A DNA stretch of 64,000 bases from Arthrospira sp. PCC 9108 (GTDB lineage Bacteria > Cyanobacteriota > Cyanobacteriia > Cyanobacteriales > Microcoleaceae): NCBI GenBank assembly GCA_016745315.1, contig CP066886.1:3968501-4032500 (forward strand), in the 5' to 3' direction. Below the pieces are notes generated by a model. That model made no database searches, was not told the DNA's origin, and saw only the letters and a list, made by a program, of their open reading frames with translations. Below, one piece after another: positions 11,782-20,940 of the stretch. The position numbers were made by a program, and so were the translations under genes. Positions within the stretch are counted from its first letter, which is position 1. Each line of letters opens with the position of its first letter.

Positions 11782-11917
11782 GCTGGGATGGCTTGAAAAG
11801 CAGGATGTAATTACATTATAGTTACACCCTCAAAGGTCGTCAAGTGCCAGGTAGTCTCCTTGGCAAACTCTCAGTTGTCAGCGATCGCAATTAGCAACTA
11901 TTTCAACCTACCACAGG

Positions 11918-13335
11918 CAGCAATTCTCATTTTGGAAATTCAACTGCTATCGGGTGGGATGTCTAACTCGAGACCCTCAAGCATAAAGGTCAGAAGGTGG
12001 TCCCAACTGTCGAAGTACAGTCTGGGTAAGCGCGCGCAAATCATTAAAGAAGGTTTGGCGCTTCGGTAAGTGCGCTCGTAGCAACTGGTACTTGTTATCG
12101 AGCAACTCCTGCAGGGTGTGGAAGAGCAGCGAGAGGATGTTGATGGTCCGGAGCAAGGAAGAAAGATGCTGCTTGCCATGGCCAAAATTGTGTTCGAGAT
12201 GGTAGCCCTTGGTCTTGAGAGTGTTGTTGTTCTCATTCTCAACTTTCCAACGAGTCCGCCCGGCCCGAACCACCTCGGCTACATTCTCATCGCTGAGAGG
12301 ATAATTCGTGGCCAAGGAGTTGTGATAGGTTACCTGGCCATCAGCGGTGGTGACAGTAAGTTCGCACCAGTTAACCAACAGGACCTCATCGCTATCTTTG
12401 AGGGGGACTCCGTTGAGATAGCGGTAGGTATAGGTTTTCTCGACTTTACCAGTCCACTTCTTGGTCGTGAGGGTCGGGAGTTCGATGCCCTCTAGGTGTT
12501 CATAGAGGGTAGTATGAGACTCGGGGCGACAGACGACGATGAAGTTAAGTTGCTGCTCTAAAAACTGCTGACACAACGGTTGGTGGCAATAGAGGTCATC
12601 CCCTCAAACCGTGACATTCAAAGCCCTCAAGCATTGTTCTTGCCTCGATAGCCAGCGTTTGGCGGCGGCATTCTCACAGTCTTGCTTATCATGACCATCT
12701 TGGGGCACGATAAATTCGGGGACTAAGGGAATCACATGATTCTGTCCCGGACAGACGATGACTGGAGTGACAACACTATGGAAGTAATGGGTTTTTCCTG
12801 ACTTCTGGGTGCGCGTTGAACAGTGGGGACAGTGAATTTGGTCGGAACTGAAGTATTCGGTGCCATCCAACGCGACTAATAGACTGTCCCCTGGGCAACG
12901 GAAGTCTTCTAACTGCCCCTGGGCTTCCAAGACTTGTAGGATATCCTCAAACACTGGAAACAGGTGCTCTGGGGACACGGCATCTAATAAGTCCCGAATC
13001 TGGTTATCACAGGGAATTCGATGAACTCCAAACAGACTTTGGGCATTGCTCTTGCCTTTACTCCCCTCCATCAGACGTTGATAAGCCAGAAACGACGGAG
13101 TTTGAGTAAAAAACACACTAAACGCACTTAAAGCGGCATCCTCCATTCCATAGCGGCGATTTTTACCCCGGCGCTTGTCCGGTAGCGATGACAAGCACTG
13201 GCGGAAAGAACCGACTAGAGTCTCAAAGCCACCTGGCTTTTTCAACGGCTCTGGCGCTCCTGGGTTTCTTAGATGTCATTACGATACAGGGATGCTGGGG
13301 ACTTGAACAGGTTTTCGCCAAAATGAGAATTGCTG
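11918..13335 (-). mobile_element. IS4-like insertion sequence with 9-bp target duplication
   Basis: 1,418 bp bounded by 18-bp perfect inverted repeats (CAGCAATTCTCATTTTGG at 11918-11935 and its complement at 13318-13335). Exact 9-bp direct repeats TACCACAGG lie at 11909-11917 and 13336-13344, so insertion boundaries are certain. Flanking DNA shows no gene. A related copy starts at 46922. Confidence 0.93.
11977..13245 (-). pseudogene. IS4-like transposase, one opal stop
   Basis: Frames 13245-12604 and 12576-11977 lie in one phase; the break is a TGA where the sister copy at 46964 has TTA (TV-stop-GDDLYCH versus TVLGDDLYCH). Together they make about 420 residues. Features: LLVALDGTEYFSS with the first catalytic Asp (about 125), a CPHCSTRT zinc-like pair, GDDLYCHQP with a likely second Asp, and WKVENENNNTLKTKGYHLEHNFGHG matching the Y/R-E-K signature of IS4-type enzymes. 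The element has intact ends, so it could still be moved in trans. Confidence 0.85.
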
Positions 13336-14329
13336 TACCACAGGGAGATGGCTTGACAATTATTTTGCTTGGTGATATCTTAGGTTTATTGGTGCGAAAT
13401 TTAGAACCCCTAGGGAATTTAAACCAAACCACCAACCACCCATGCAGCGGATAGCGCTTCCGCTTGCTGCAAGACATTTTTAACCGCCGCCTGTAGGTCT
13501 GGAGGATAGCCGTATTTACGCAAAATTCGTTTAACGGTGCTACGGAGACGAGCGCGGGCACTTTCCCGATGCGCCCAGTCAATGGTAACGTTCGATTTCA
13601 GGCTCATTAGCAATTCATGCCAATCTCTGGTTTTTAGGCTGTCATTGCCCATCACTTCCACCGCGCTTTCATTCTCCGCCAGAGCGTCATAAAAGGCGAT
13701 TTCATCGCAATCCCTTGAAAGTCCTTGTTCCTCGCCCCGTTGGCGGGCGGCTTTAATATCTTGAGCCAGATTGATTAATTCTTGCAGAACTTCAACCGTG
13801 CTGATGGCGTTGGTGTGGTATCGAGTGATCGCCTTTTCCAAGCGCTAGCGCAAACTTTTTCTCCTCGGTGATGTTGGTACGGCTACGGGAGCGCCTCTCG
13901 TCATTCAGCAGACGTTTAAGGGCTTCGAGGGCGAGATTTTTCTTCTCCATTTGCTGAATTTCTAGCAAGAAGTCATCGGAGAAGATGGAAATATCCGGGG
14001 AGGATAAGCCAGCAGCCCTGAGAATATCGACAATTTCAGTGGAGACCACAGCCTGATTAATAATTTGCCCCGCCGCGAATTCTTTTTGTGCCGTGGACTT
14101 GCCAGGGGTGGCGGAGGATTTCACCAGGGCAGCGCGGATGGTTTGGAAAAAGCCGACCTCCGATACGAATTTGGCAGGCTGCATCGCTGGCCGCCGCTAG
14201 GGCAAAGGCTTTAGAAAGTGCCAGCACTGCGTCTTGATAGCTTCTTTCAGGCGTTGCCCGATGCCGATGTAGTCCACCACCAAGCCAGCGGGTTTATCGC
14301 GAAAGACCCGGTTAACCAGGGCGATCGCC

Positions 14330-14343
14330 AGGGATTGGCATGA
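14330..14343. repeat. 10-bp word AGGGATTGGC next to ATGA, copy 1
   Basis: Part of a set of four identical 14-mers (AGGGATTGGCATGA or complement) inside the decayed hsdR at 14330-14343, 14553-14566, 14643-14656 and 15589-15602. Each copy replaces one to five expected bases next to a TCAT. Confidence 0.7.
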
Positions 14344-14552
14344 GGCCGTGACCTTTCATCGGTTTATCGATATACATGGTGTGCATTGAGGGCGCATCAA
14401 ACCCGGTTAGCCACATATCCCGCACGATGACCAGTTGCAGGGGATCCTTTGGATCTTTGATCCGCTTGGCTAGGAGATCGCGCCGGGCTTTGGTGCCAAT
14501 GTGGGGTTGCCATTCGGGCGGATCAGTCGCCGAGCCTGTCATCACGATTTTA

Positions 14553-14566
14553 ATCATGCCAATCCC
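14553..14566. repeat. 10-bp word AGGGATTGGC next to ATGA, copy 2
   Basis: Second copy, inverted relative to the first on the plus strand. It disrupts the expected DDNEG-MIKIVMTGS junction of HsdR. Confidence 0.7.
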
Positions 14567-14642
14567 TCGTTATCGTCCGGGGAATGCCAGCCCGGGCGGA
14601 GGGCGACTATCTGATTGTAAAGGTTGACGCAGATTGCCCGAC

Positions 14643-14656
14643 TCATGCCAATCCCT
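14643..14656. repeat. 10-bp word AGGGATTGGC next to ATGA, copy 3
   Basis: Third copy. It replaces the expected codon between IV and MSRAICVNLYNQ of HsdR and shifts the frame. Confidence 0.7.
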
Positions 14657-15588
14657 GACGATCATCGCTTTACCGCTCAGTGCCAAGAGGCGGTTTTCAA
14701 AGTGACTGACGAGAGGCGCAGCAACCAGCTTTAACCGCGCTTCCGCTCCCACGGCCGCTTGCACCGTTGCCCATTTTTGAGTCATTCTCGCCTGTTCCGA
14801 TTGCTCTTCGCCGTTACGGAGTTCTTCAATCTCTGCATCAATCTGGGGCTTTTGCGCTTCGGGAAGTTCGATGCGGGCGAGGCGGCTTTCATAGTAGATG
14901 GGGACGGTTGCGCCATCTTCCACCGCGCGGCTGATGTCGTAGATGTCGATGTAGTTGCCGAATACGGCGGGGGTGTTAACGTCGGTGGCTTCGATGGGGG
15001 TTCCGGTAAAGCCAATAAAGGAGGCGTTGGGGAGGGCATCCCGCAGATATTTGGCGAAGCCATAGCCAATTTCTCCCGTTTTTAGATCGACTTTGGCTTT
15101 AAATCCATATTGGCTGCGGTGGGCTTCATCCAGGATAGGCATGACGATGATATTGCGTCGATCGCTCAAAACTGGATAGGTGGTTTCCCCTTTGTCGGGG
15201 GCAAATTTTTGGATGGTGGTAAAGACAACCCCACCGGAGGCGCGATTGAGGATGGCTTGCAGGTGTTTGCGGCTCTCCGCTTGTTCGGGGGTTTGGCGAA
15301 TCAGATCGCGGCATAGGCCAAACGTGCCCAACAGTTGATCGTCGAGGTCACCCGGATCGGTAATCACAACGATTGTCGGGTTTTCTAGTTCCAGAGAGCG
15401 CACCAGTGCGAGCGCATAAAACGCCATCAATAGGCTTTTGCCGGAGCCTTGGGTATGCCAGATGACTCCCGCTTTGCGCTAGAGCCGAGTATGGCACGGG
15501 CGGTGCTAGTAACGGCTTTTTGGACGGCGTGGAACTGGTGATAGCCCGCGATGATTTTGCGGATACCAGAGCCGGTATCGCCAAAGAC

Positions 15589-15602
15589 AGGGATTGGCAT
15601 GA
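15589..15602. repeat. 10-bp word AGGGATTGGC next to ATGA, copy 4
   Basis: Fourth copy. It inserts MPIP into the HsdR segment expected to read NF-I-VFGDTG, with a net gain of about 9 nt that keeps frame. Confidence 0.7.
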
Positions 15603-16363
15603 AGTTTCCGAGCAGGTCGAGTAGTCGCCTTTGGGTAAACACCCCCTCGATCAGCACTGGCATTTCCGGGGTGCTTTTGGTTAGCACTTCTCCATCAATG
15701 GTGCGCCAGGGATTGTCAAGAACCGCTCTAGGTCGGCGGTGAGGGAGCCGATGCGGGCGGTGATGCCATGTGTGGTACCCCCATGCGGAGTTGGTACGGA
15801 AGAGGGCGGAAATTTCGGTTTTGTAGGTTTGCAGTTGGTTGTAGGCGGCGTCGAGGGTGGCGGTTTCGCTGCCCGGATTTTTAATTTCGATAACGGCGAT
15901 CGGTAGCCCGTTGATAAAGACCACGACATCGGGGCGGCGATTGTGGCTGTTTTCGATGACGGTAAATTGGTTAAGCACGAGCCAATCGTTAGCGTTGGGA
16001 TTGTCAAAGTCGATCGCCTTGACTTTATCGCCGCGAATGGTGCCATCTGGGCGCGTAAAACTCAACATCGATTCCATCGACTAAGGCTTGGTGGAGGCGG
16101 CGGTTTTCTTCGATTAGGTTGGGTTTTTCCGTGGCGATCAGCTTTTTAAAGGCATCGTCGTTCGCTTTGGCGGGGATGGTGGTGTGATGCTTTTGAGGGC
16201 TTCGAGTCGCCGTTGGTAGAGGATACCTATACGCTCATGATTCCCTTTCCGGCGCTTAACCGTCAGGGATAGTCGTGACAACACCAGGGATTGTCTAGAG
16301 TATAGCCGAGGTCTTGCAGTTGAGCTAGGAGGATTTGTTCGATTTCGTCTTCGGTTAGATAAC

Positions 16364-17048
16364 TCATGTCACCAGTTGCTCGATCAATTCTTCTGGCTTA
16401 GACAGATAGCAAATCTCGGACAACTTCGCGAGTTGGCTAATGTGGCTACTACTCCACACATCCAAACTATCGTCAAACAGGGAAATAAAGCGTAAAGGTT
16501 GCGTGGGGAGTTGGTAGTGCTGCAAATCAACCCAGGTGGCGACCGTATTCTTGACTTTGCTATTGGCTGCGCCTCGATTGCTGGTACTCAGCACTTCGAC
16601 TAAGGCCTCGGTGCGTCAGCAATTAATTATCGGCTATTTATTCGGTTGGCGATATCTGACGCACCCTACTGGGGATGTCCGATGCCAAAGTCGATCGCCC
16701 AGGAACGAGTTGATCGCCCCACTAATTTGATGTCTCGTTGGTAGGGGATGTGATAATCTTTGAGGAGTTTGGCGATTTCATCATTAAAGGTTCCCGCCAG
16801 TCGGGTTCTGTTCTGTTACCACAGATTAGCAACTGCGATCGCAAAGCGCACTAACCGAGTAATGGCTTCTGCTAGGTCGTCCCCAACTCTGACCAGCAGC
16901 ATTCCATCATAAAGTTCGATGCCATAAGTGACTGGAATATCTTGGAGAAACGAGTCTTGTTTTTTGGATAGGGACTGCCGAGAGGTTTGCATATCCAACC
17001 AGCGCAAAGTTTCACCCAAATCGGTGAGGGTTTGGGTTTCTGGCTTGA
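16364..17048 (-). pseudogene. DUF1828/DUF1829-like protein, truncated and MITE-interrupted
   Basis: Reading from the IS630 edge at 17048: ETQTLTDLGETLRWLDMQTSR, ITRLVRFAIAVANLW, then RTRLAGTFNDEIAKLLKDYHIPYQRDIKLVGRS, GIGHPQ, and after the small repeat element ALVEVLSTSNRGAANSKVKNTV to EELIEQLVT. This resembles the DUF1828-DUF1829 proteins found beside defence genes; the assignment is from memory of motifs. A TGG-to-stop change is likely at VANLW-stop-QNRTRL. The 5' end is removed by an IS630 fragment. Its stop overlaps the start of the second hsdR, so the two were one operon. Confidence 0.6.
16608..16670. repeat. Short palindromic MITE-like element
   Basis: About 60 bp with perfect 10-bp terminal inverted repeats GGTGCGTCAG (16610-16619) and CTGACGCACC (16656-16665) around an AT-rich core. 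It interrupts the reading frame of the DUF1828-like gene between GIGHPQ and ALVEVL. Confidence 0.75.
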
Positions 17049-17050
17049 TA

Positions 17051-17173
17051 TAGCATTAGTCAAGGTGGTTAGGACGCAGCTTGGAGAACGGAATCCATGG
17101 CATCATGGAGAGAATCAAACTGCTCACGTGCAGTGGCGAATGCGGGCTTTCAACCACGACCAACATTTCTCTA
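17051..17173 (-). mobile_element. IS630 end fragment interrupted by another IS630
   Basis: The transposase-end terminus (TAGCATTAGTCAAGG) and about 120 bp of an IS630 copy, cut at a TA dinucleotide where a second copy starts. The rest of this first copy is absent. Confidence 0.8.
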
Positions 17174-17555
17174 TAGCATTAGTCAAGGTGGTTAGGACGC
17201 AGCTTGGAGAAAGGAATCCATGGCATCATCGAGAGAATCAAACTGCTCACGTGCAGTGGCGAATACGGGCTTTCAGCCACGACCAACATTTCTCTATCTT
17301 GTTGAGGTCTGGCGAATAAGGCGGAAGATAGAGTAAACGGCATTGAGCTGCCTCCACCAGTTCAGCCTGCCGCCCCCCTTTATGAAACGTTGCATTGTCC
17401 AATACTAGAGTCTGACCTGGCTTCAATGTTGGAATTAAGATGAACTCCAACCACAACTCAAACACTGTCCGAAGGGGGCTGGCATTTTGGGTCTTCTGTA
17501 GATATCCTTGCCATTATACGTCCTAACTTTTCTGTTTTGTGCTCTACCTGGCTGT
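17174..17555 (-). mobile_element. Internally deleted IS630 copy
   Basis: Both termini of the 0.96-kb IS630 element are present, but the middle is gone: the C-terminal 72 codons of the transposase (17465-17247, DNATFHKGG and PYSPDLNKIEKCW) join directly to the left-end sequence at about 17470. It is a potential non-autonomous derivative of about 380 bp. The outer end is slightly degraded (GCTC instead of GCTA). Confidence 0.8.
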
Positions 17556-17597
17556 TGGGTTTCATCCAACCTACCTGGCTGTTGGGTTTCATCCAAC
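17544..17597. repeat. 27-bp perfect tandem duplication
   Basis: The 27-bp unit starting CTACCTGGCTGTTGGG occurs twice head to tail, just downstream of the Uma2-type gene and next to the IS630 end. Confidence 0.85.
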
Positions 17598-17600
17598 CGG

Positions 17601-18386
17601 CTATGGAGAAGGGCGATCGCCTTCCAGTTGCTGTAAGCGAGCCTCCAATTCCCGCAGCCGCGCTTCCGCTAACTCCGCCCGCTGATGCTGTTGTTGGGCT
17701 TCCTGACGCTGTTGTTGGGCCTCCAAGCGCTGCTGTTGGGCTTCCTGACGCTGCTGTTGGGCTTCCTGACGCTGCTGTTCGGCGAGTTTGGCTAACTCTG
17801 TGGGGGTGAGAAATCGCTGACCATCAGGACGATAGATGGTGAACTGCTCCTCAATCAGTTCAAAGCGAATCCCTAACCGGGGACTCGTCCAGTTTTCCGC
17901 CTGCTCAATCAGTTCCAGCGAACCCGTTTGATTGCGTATCCACCCGTGAAAATCAAAACGGTCTGGGTCGAAGATATAATATTCTTCCACCCCATAGCGA
18001 TCGTAAAACTGCTGTTTCTTGACCATCTCCTTGAGACGATTTCCCGGCGAGAGAATTTCAAACACCACTTGGGGAGGGATGTTCCCTTCTTCCCATTGTT
18101 TATAGGAACCGCGATTCTCCTGCGGAGACGCTTCCGGAACGCCTTTAGGTCGTCCGAACGCCACCATTATATCAGGTGCTTGACGCAGTTTATTATTGCC
18201 TTCCATGGGATACCAGAGTAAATCTCCCGCTACAAACACATTCGGATCATCATCAAACAGAATCTCTAAATTCTCTTTAATGACTACAATCCAGCGAAAC
18301 TGGCGGGTATTTTCAGCCATGGGATTTCCATCAGAATCAGGGTAGATGACCTTTGTGGGTTGTGTGGGTTGAGGAGTAGTTACCAT
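17601..18386 (-). CDS. Uma2-family (DUF820) restriction-endonuclease-fold protein
   Basis: About 261 residues from the ATG at 18386 (MVTTPQPTQPTKVIYPDSDG); an earlier in-frame ATG at 18440 is less likely. The Uma2 core shows the PD-(D/E)XK pattern: APDIMVAFGRPKG (Asp), then PPQVVFEILSPGNR (Glu) and YGVEEYYIFDPDR. The last 70 residues form a Gln/Glu-rich coiled coil with five near-perfect QQQRQEA heptads, typical of cyanobacterial members. The family is very abundant in cyanobacteria and its role is unsettled. It lies between IS630 copies and has no operon partner. Confidence 0.88.
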   Translation of the reverse strand: MVTTPQPTQPTKVIYPDSDGNPMAENTRQFRWIVVIKENLEILFDDDPNVFVAGDLLWYPMEGNNKLRQAPDIMVAFGRPKGVPEASPQENRGSYKQWEEGNIPPQVVFEILSPGNRLKEMVKKQQFYDRYGVEEYYIFDPDRFDFHGWIRNQTGSLELIEQAENWTSPRLGIRFELIEEQFTIYRPDGQRFLTPTELAKLAEQQRQEAQQQRQEAQQQRLEAQQQRQEAQQQHQRAELAEARLRELEARLQQLEGDRPSP

Positions 18387-18499
18387 AAAATTAGACCTCT
18401 CAATTATTGAACTGGAATACACCATTGAGTCGGTGTCCATAGTTGGCTAACATTATAGCTGATTTTTTCGTCAATATTTAAGTAGGTTGGGTGGAGGTA

Positions 18500-19456
18500 T
18501 AGCACTAGTCAATACGGTTAGGACGCAGCCTTGAGAACATAATCCATGGCATCATCGAGAGAATCAAACTGCTCACGTGCAATGGCGAATGCGGGCTTTC
18601 AACCACGACCAACATTTCTCTATCTTGTTGAGGTCTGGCGAATAAGGCCTAAGATAGAGTAAACGGCATGGAGCTGCCTCCACCAGTTCAGCCTGCCGCC
18701 CCCCTTTATGAAACGTTGCATTGTCTAGCACTAGAGTCTGACCTGGCTTCAGTGTTGGAATTAAGATGAACTCCAACCACAACTCAAACACTGTCCGATT
18801 ACAACAACCCTCAAAGCTAAATGGGGCTAAGAGTTGTTGATGACACCATGGGGCCATATAGCTCACCCTGCCCTGCCTCTTCCCGGATTTGAGGACATCG
18901 AAGCGTTGTCCTTCCTCGCAGTAACCATAAGGATAATCCGAGTCCTGACTATTCATGCCGGCTTCATCGAGGTAGACCACTTCTTGTGGCTCCATATGTT
19001 CAATCTGAGCAATAAACTCCTCTCGCTGTTGCTGATCACGTTCTTGGTAGCCGTAAGTTTTTTTCTGGTGAAGCCAATTTTCTTCAAGGCTCTGGATATG
19101 GTGCGAGGAGAGATGTCGTCATCCCAAAGTTGAGCCATTTGAGCGGAGGTTTGATCGCCATGCTCTTGGGCAAAAGCCTTGAATTTATGCCAGTCGGTAA
19201 TTTTGTGGTTATTGCCAGGTCGGTGATTAGGTTTAGGGAGGAAGTCGCCGGTGTGTTCTTTTCTTTGCAGCCAGAGATTGATAGTGTTCCTGCTGACATG
19301 GAAAACTTGACTGGCTTCTGTTTTGGGCATACCGTCTAGTTCAATTGCATCAATAACTTTTTGTCTGAGGTCGTAACTATAGGGGGCTGGCATTTTTGGT
19401 CTTCTTAGTCATCTCGTCCTCTCCATTATACGTCCTAACTTTCCTGTCTGGTGCTA
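18500..19456 (-). mobile_element. IS630-family element, full length
   Basis: About 957 bp flanked by TA. The ends are TAGCACTAGTCAATACGG and (complement) TAGCACCAGACAGG, imperfect inverted repeats sharing GTTAGGACG. The transposase is frameshifted at a 7-A tract. Confidence 0.9.
18573..19393 (-). pseudogene. IS630 transposase, A7 frameshift
   Basis: N-terminal helix-turn-helix frame (MPAPYSYDLRQKVIDAIELDGM, SQVFHVSRNTINLWLQRK) and C-terminal DDE frame (VYLDEAGMN, LVLDNATFHK, SPDLNKIEKCW) are in different phases, switching at an adenine run that here has 7 A. The intact copy at 53039 has 8. The product could be made by slippage on the run, or the copy may be dead. Confidence 0.85.
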
Positions 19457-19508
19457 TATCACTACTACCACGGGTACATCCCGCCACTTGTAGAGCATTA
19501 GAGGGGTT

Positions 19509-19815
19509 ACAACGTTCCGTTTATACGGGCATTCCATCTTTAGATTTGTCCTTTACACCGGGGTACTTTTAAAGGTCTGTGTAGGTGTCTTCTCAAAAAC
19601 CCTACTTTTCCCCTTGCTCTTTTGAACGCAGCGTATCAACCTATTTCGCTACCTGTTCATTACGATGGTTCAAGCCGGACATTCGGTTTCCCTAATCATG
19701 GATGGTTGGCAGTGGTCGGATTTTGGGGTAATGGTTATCCCTCACGCCTTCCGTTCCCCACTTCAATCCTAGAGTTATGATTTCTAAAACTGGGGGTGGC
19801 TAACGCCGTTGCTCT
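19509..19815 (-). mobile_element. Group II intron internal fragment
   Basis: Contains the repeated domain I stretch (ACGTTCCGTTTATACGGG to GGGGGTGGCTA), but neither intron end nor RT. It is bounded by the IS630 on the left and the end of tnpB on the right. Confidence 0.7.
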
Positions 19816-19827
19816 TCACTGATACAT

Positions 19828-20857
19828 TTACGCGACATTTATCCGGCTATTGCCTGACAATGCTACGATAGCACTATTACCCGTTAAGGTAACAGAGGCG
19901 GTATCCCGCAAAGCTTTTAGAAAGATTCCAAAAGCACCGTTCCAGTCCCTGGGTAGAGTGAACCCACACTCAGGACATCGGAACACTTTTGAGCCACCTA
20001 GCTGGGAATGCACATGACCACAGTGAGTACAGGTTTTGCTGGTGTATTCTTCGGTCACATCTACAACTGTGGTTCCAGTTATTTCCCCTTGATGTCTCAG
20101 GGTTAGTTTGAATCGATAATGCGCCCATGTCAGCATGGCGCGGGCAGTCTTGGATTTGATTTTCCGCTTGGCTTTGGCAACCATGTTGGAAGTCTCGAAG
20201 GTGGGCAGAAAAATTATGCTGTAGTCATTAGTCAAGTAGTGAGCAATTTGTTTGTGGGCTTCATCAACTAGATTGCGGATTTTGGTTCTCATTCGTTGAG
20301 CCGCTTGCCTCATCCGTCGCCTTCTTGAACGACAGGGTTCCTTGGCGATTCTGCTCATCAAATCATCCAAATGTTGACATAGCCTAGTAATGCGTCCAAT
20401 ATCCCCGGAGCCCAATTCCAGAAACCGAGAGCCATCAAACCCAGTTATGAAAGTTCGGACACCCCGGTCTAATGCAATTACGCCATTCGCTTCAGTTGGG
20501 GTAACGGCAACTGGTTCAGGGAAAATCGCCAACCATCGACCTTTGGTAAACACCAACTGAGTCCCTTGCCCGCAAGTTTTAGGGATAGCTTAGGAAACCA
20601 TGAAAGTTAATCCTTTCGTTAGTCTTGGATACCAACTCCCTGAAGAGAAATTAGCATTGTTAAACTTGATGGCTTGAGAACTATCCCGACAGCTCCTAAA
20701 CCTTGCGCCAGGACTGGCTGAAAAGGCGAGATAGGCATCAAAGATAGCATTCTGCCGAATATGGCGGGTGTTTCTTTGACCCATGCAGGCAAGTCGCTCT
20801 GCATCACTTCGTTGCGTAATTTCAGTTTGCTTAGTCGTTTACCACTCCGGGATAATG
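19828..20857 (-). pseudogene. tnpB: TnpB (RNA-guided nuclease family), 3' exon, decayed
   Basis: The downstream part of a TnpB gene, read on after the group II intron: LSRSGKRLSKLKLRNEVMQSDLP, HIRQNAIFDAYLAFSAS, then VFTKGRWLAIFPEP. RuvC residues are visible: Asp in VIALDRGVRTFITG, Glu in FLPTFETSNMV, and Asp in PRDWNGAFGIF, with a zinc finger CTHCGHV/CPECGF before the last. A frameshift near 20765 and a TAA at about 20592 (MVS-stop-AIPK) disable it. TnpB proteins of IS200/605 and IS607 elements are RNA-guided DNA nucleases. A guide RNA would be expected at the element's right end, just beyond 19828, but an intron fragment now lies there. Confidence 0.8.
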
Positions 20858-20940
20858 ATTAGGGGTCGAGATAAACCTCACGGTCTACCCCTCCCATTCA
20901 GCAGCAGAACCGTACATGAGACTTTCACCTCATACGGCTC

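Larger units (their letters stand above)
13419..16367 (-). pseudogene. hsdR: Second type I hsdR, heavily decayed
   Basis: A different HsdR lineage, running from ATG 16367 (MSYLTEDEIEQILLAQLQDLGY) to 13419. Nuclease region: RRPDVVVFINGLPIAVIEIKN; ATPase remnants KSLLMAFYALALVRS, LDEAHRSQYG, GFTGTPIEATD, VRDMWLTGFDAPSMHTMYIDKPMKGHGLM; C-terminal DUF3387-like region VDILRAAGLSSPDISIFSDDFL to the end. At least eight lesions (stops near the N-terminus, frameshifts, internal deletion near 14190-14240) break it. Four of the lesions contain the same 10-bp word. It starts inside the stop codon of the upstream DUF1828-like gene (ATGA). No matching hsdM or hsdS lies in the window. Confidence 0.85.

Noticed and set aside
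17601..17809. Plus-strand frame with PDAAVGLP repeats
   Set aside because: It is the reverse of the Gln/Glu coiled-coil heptads of the Uma2-type gene.
20590..20807. Independent small genes in two frames downstream of the intron in tnpB
   Set aside because: Both read as shifted parts of the TnpB N-terminal half.
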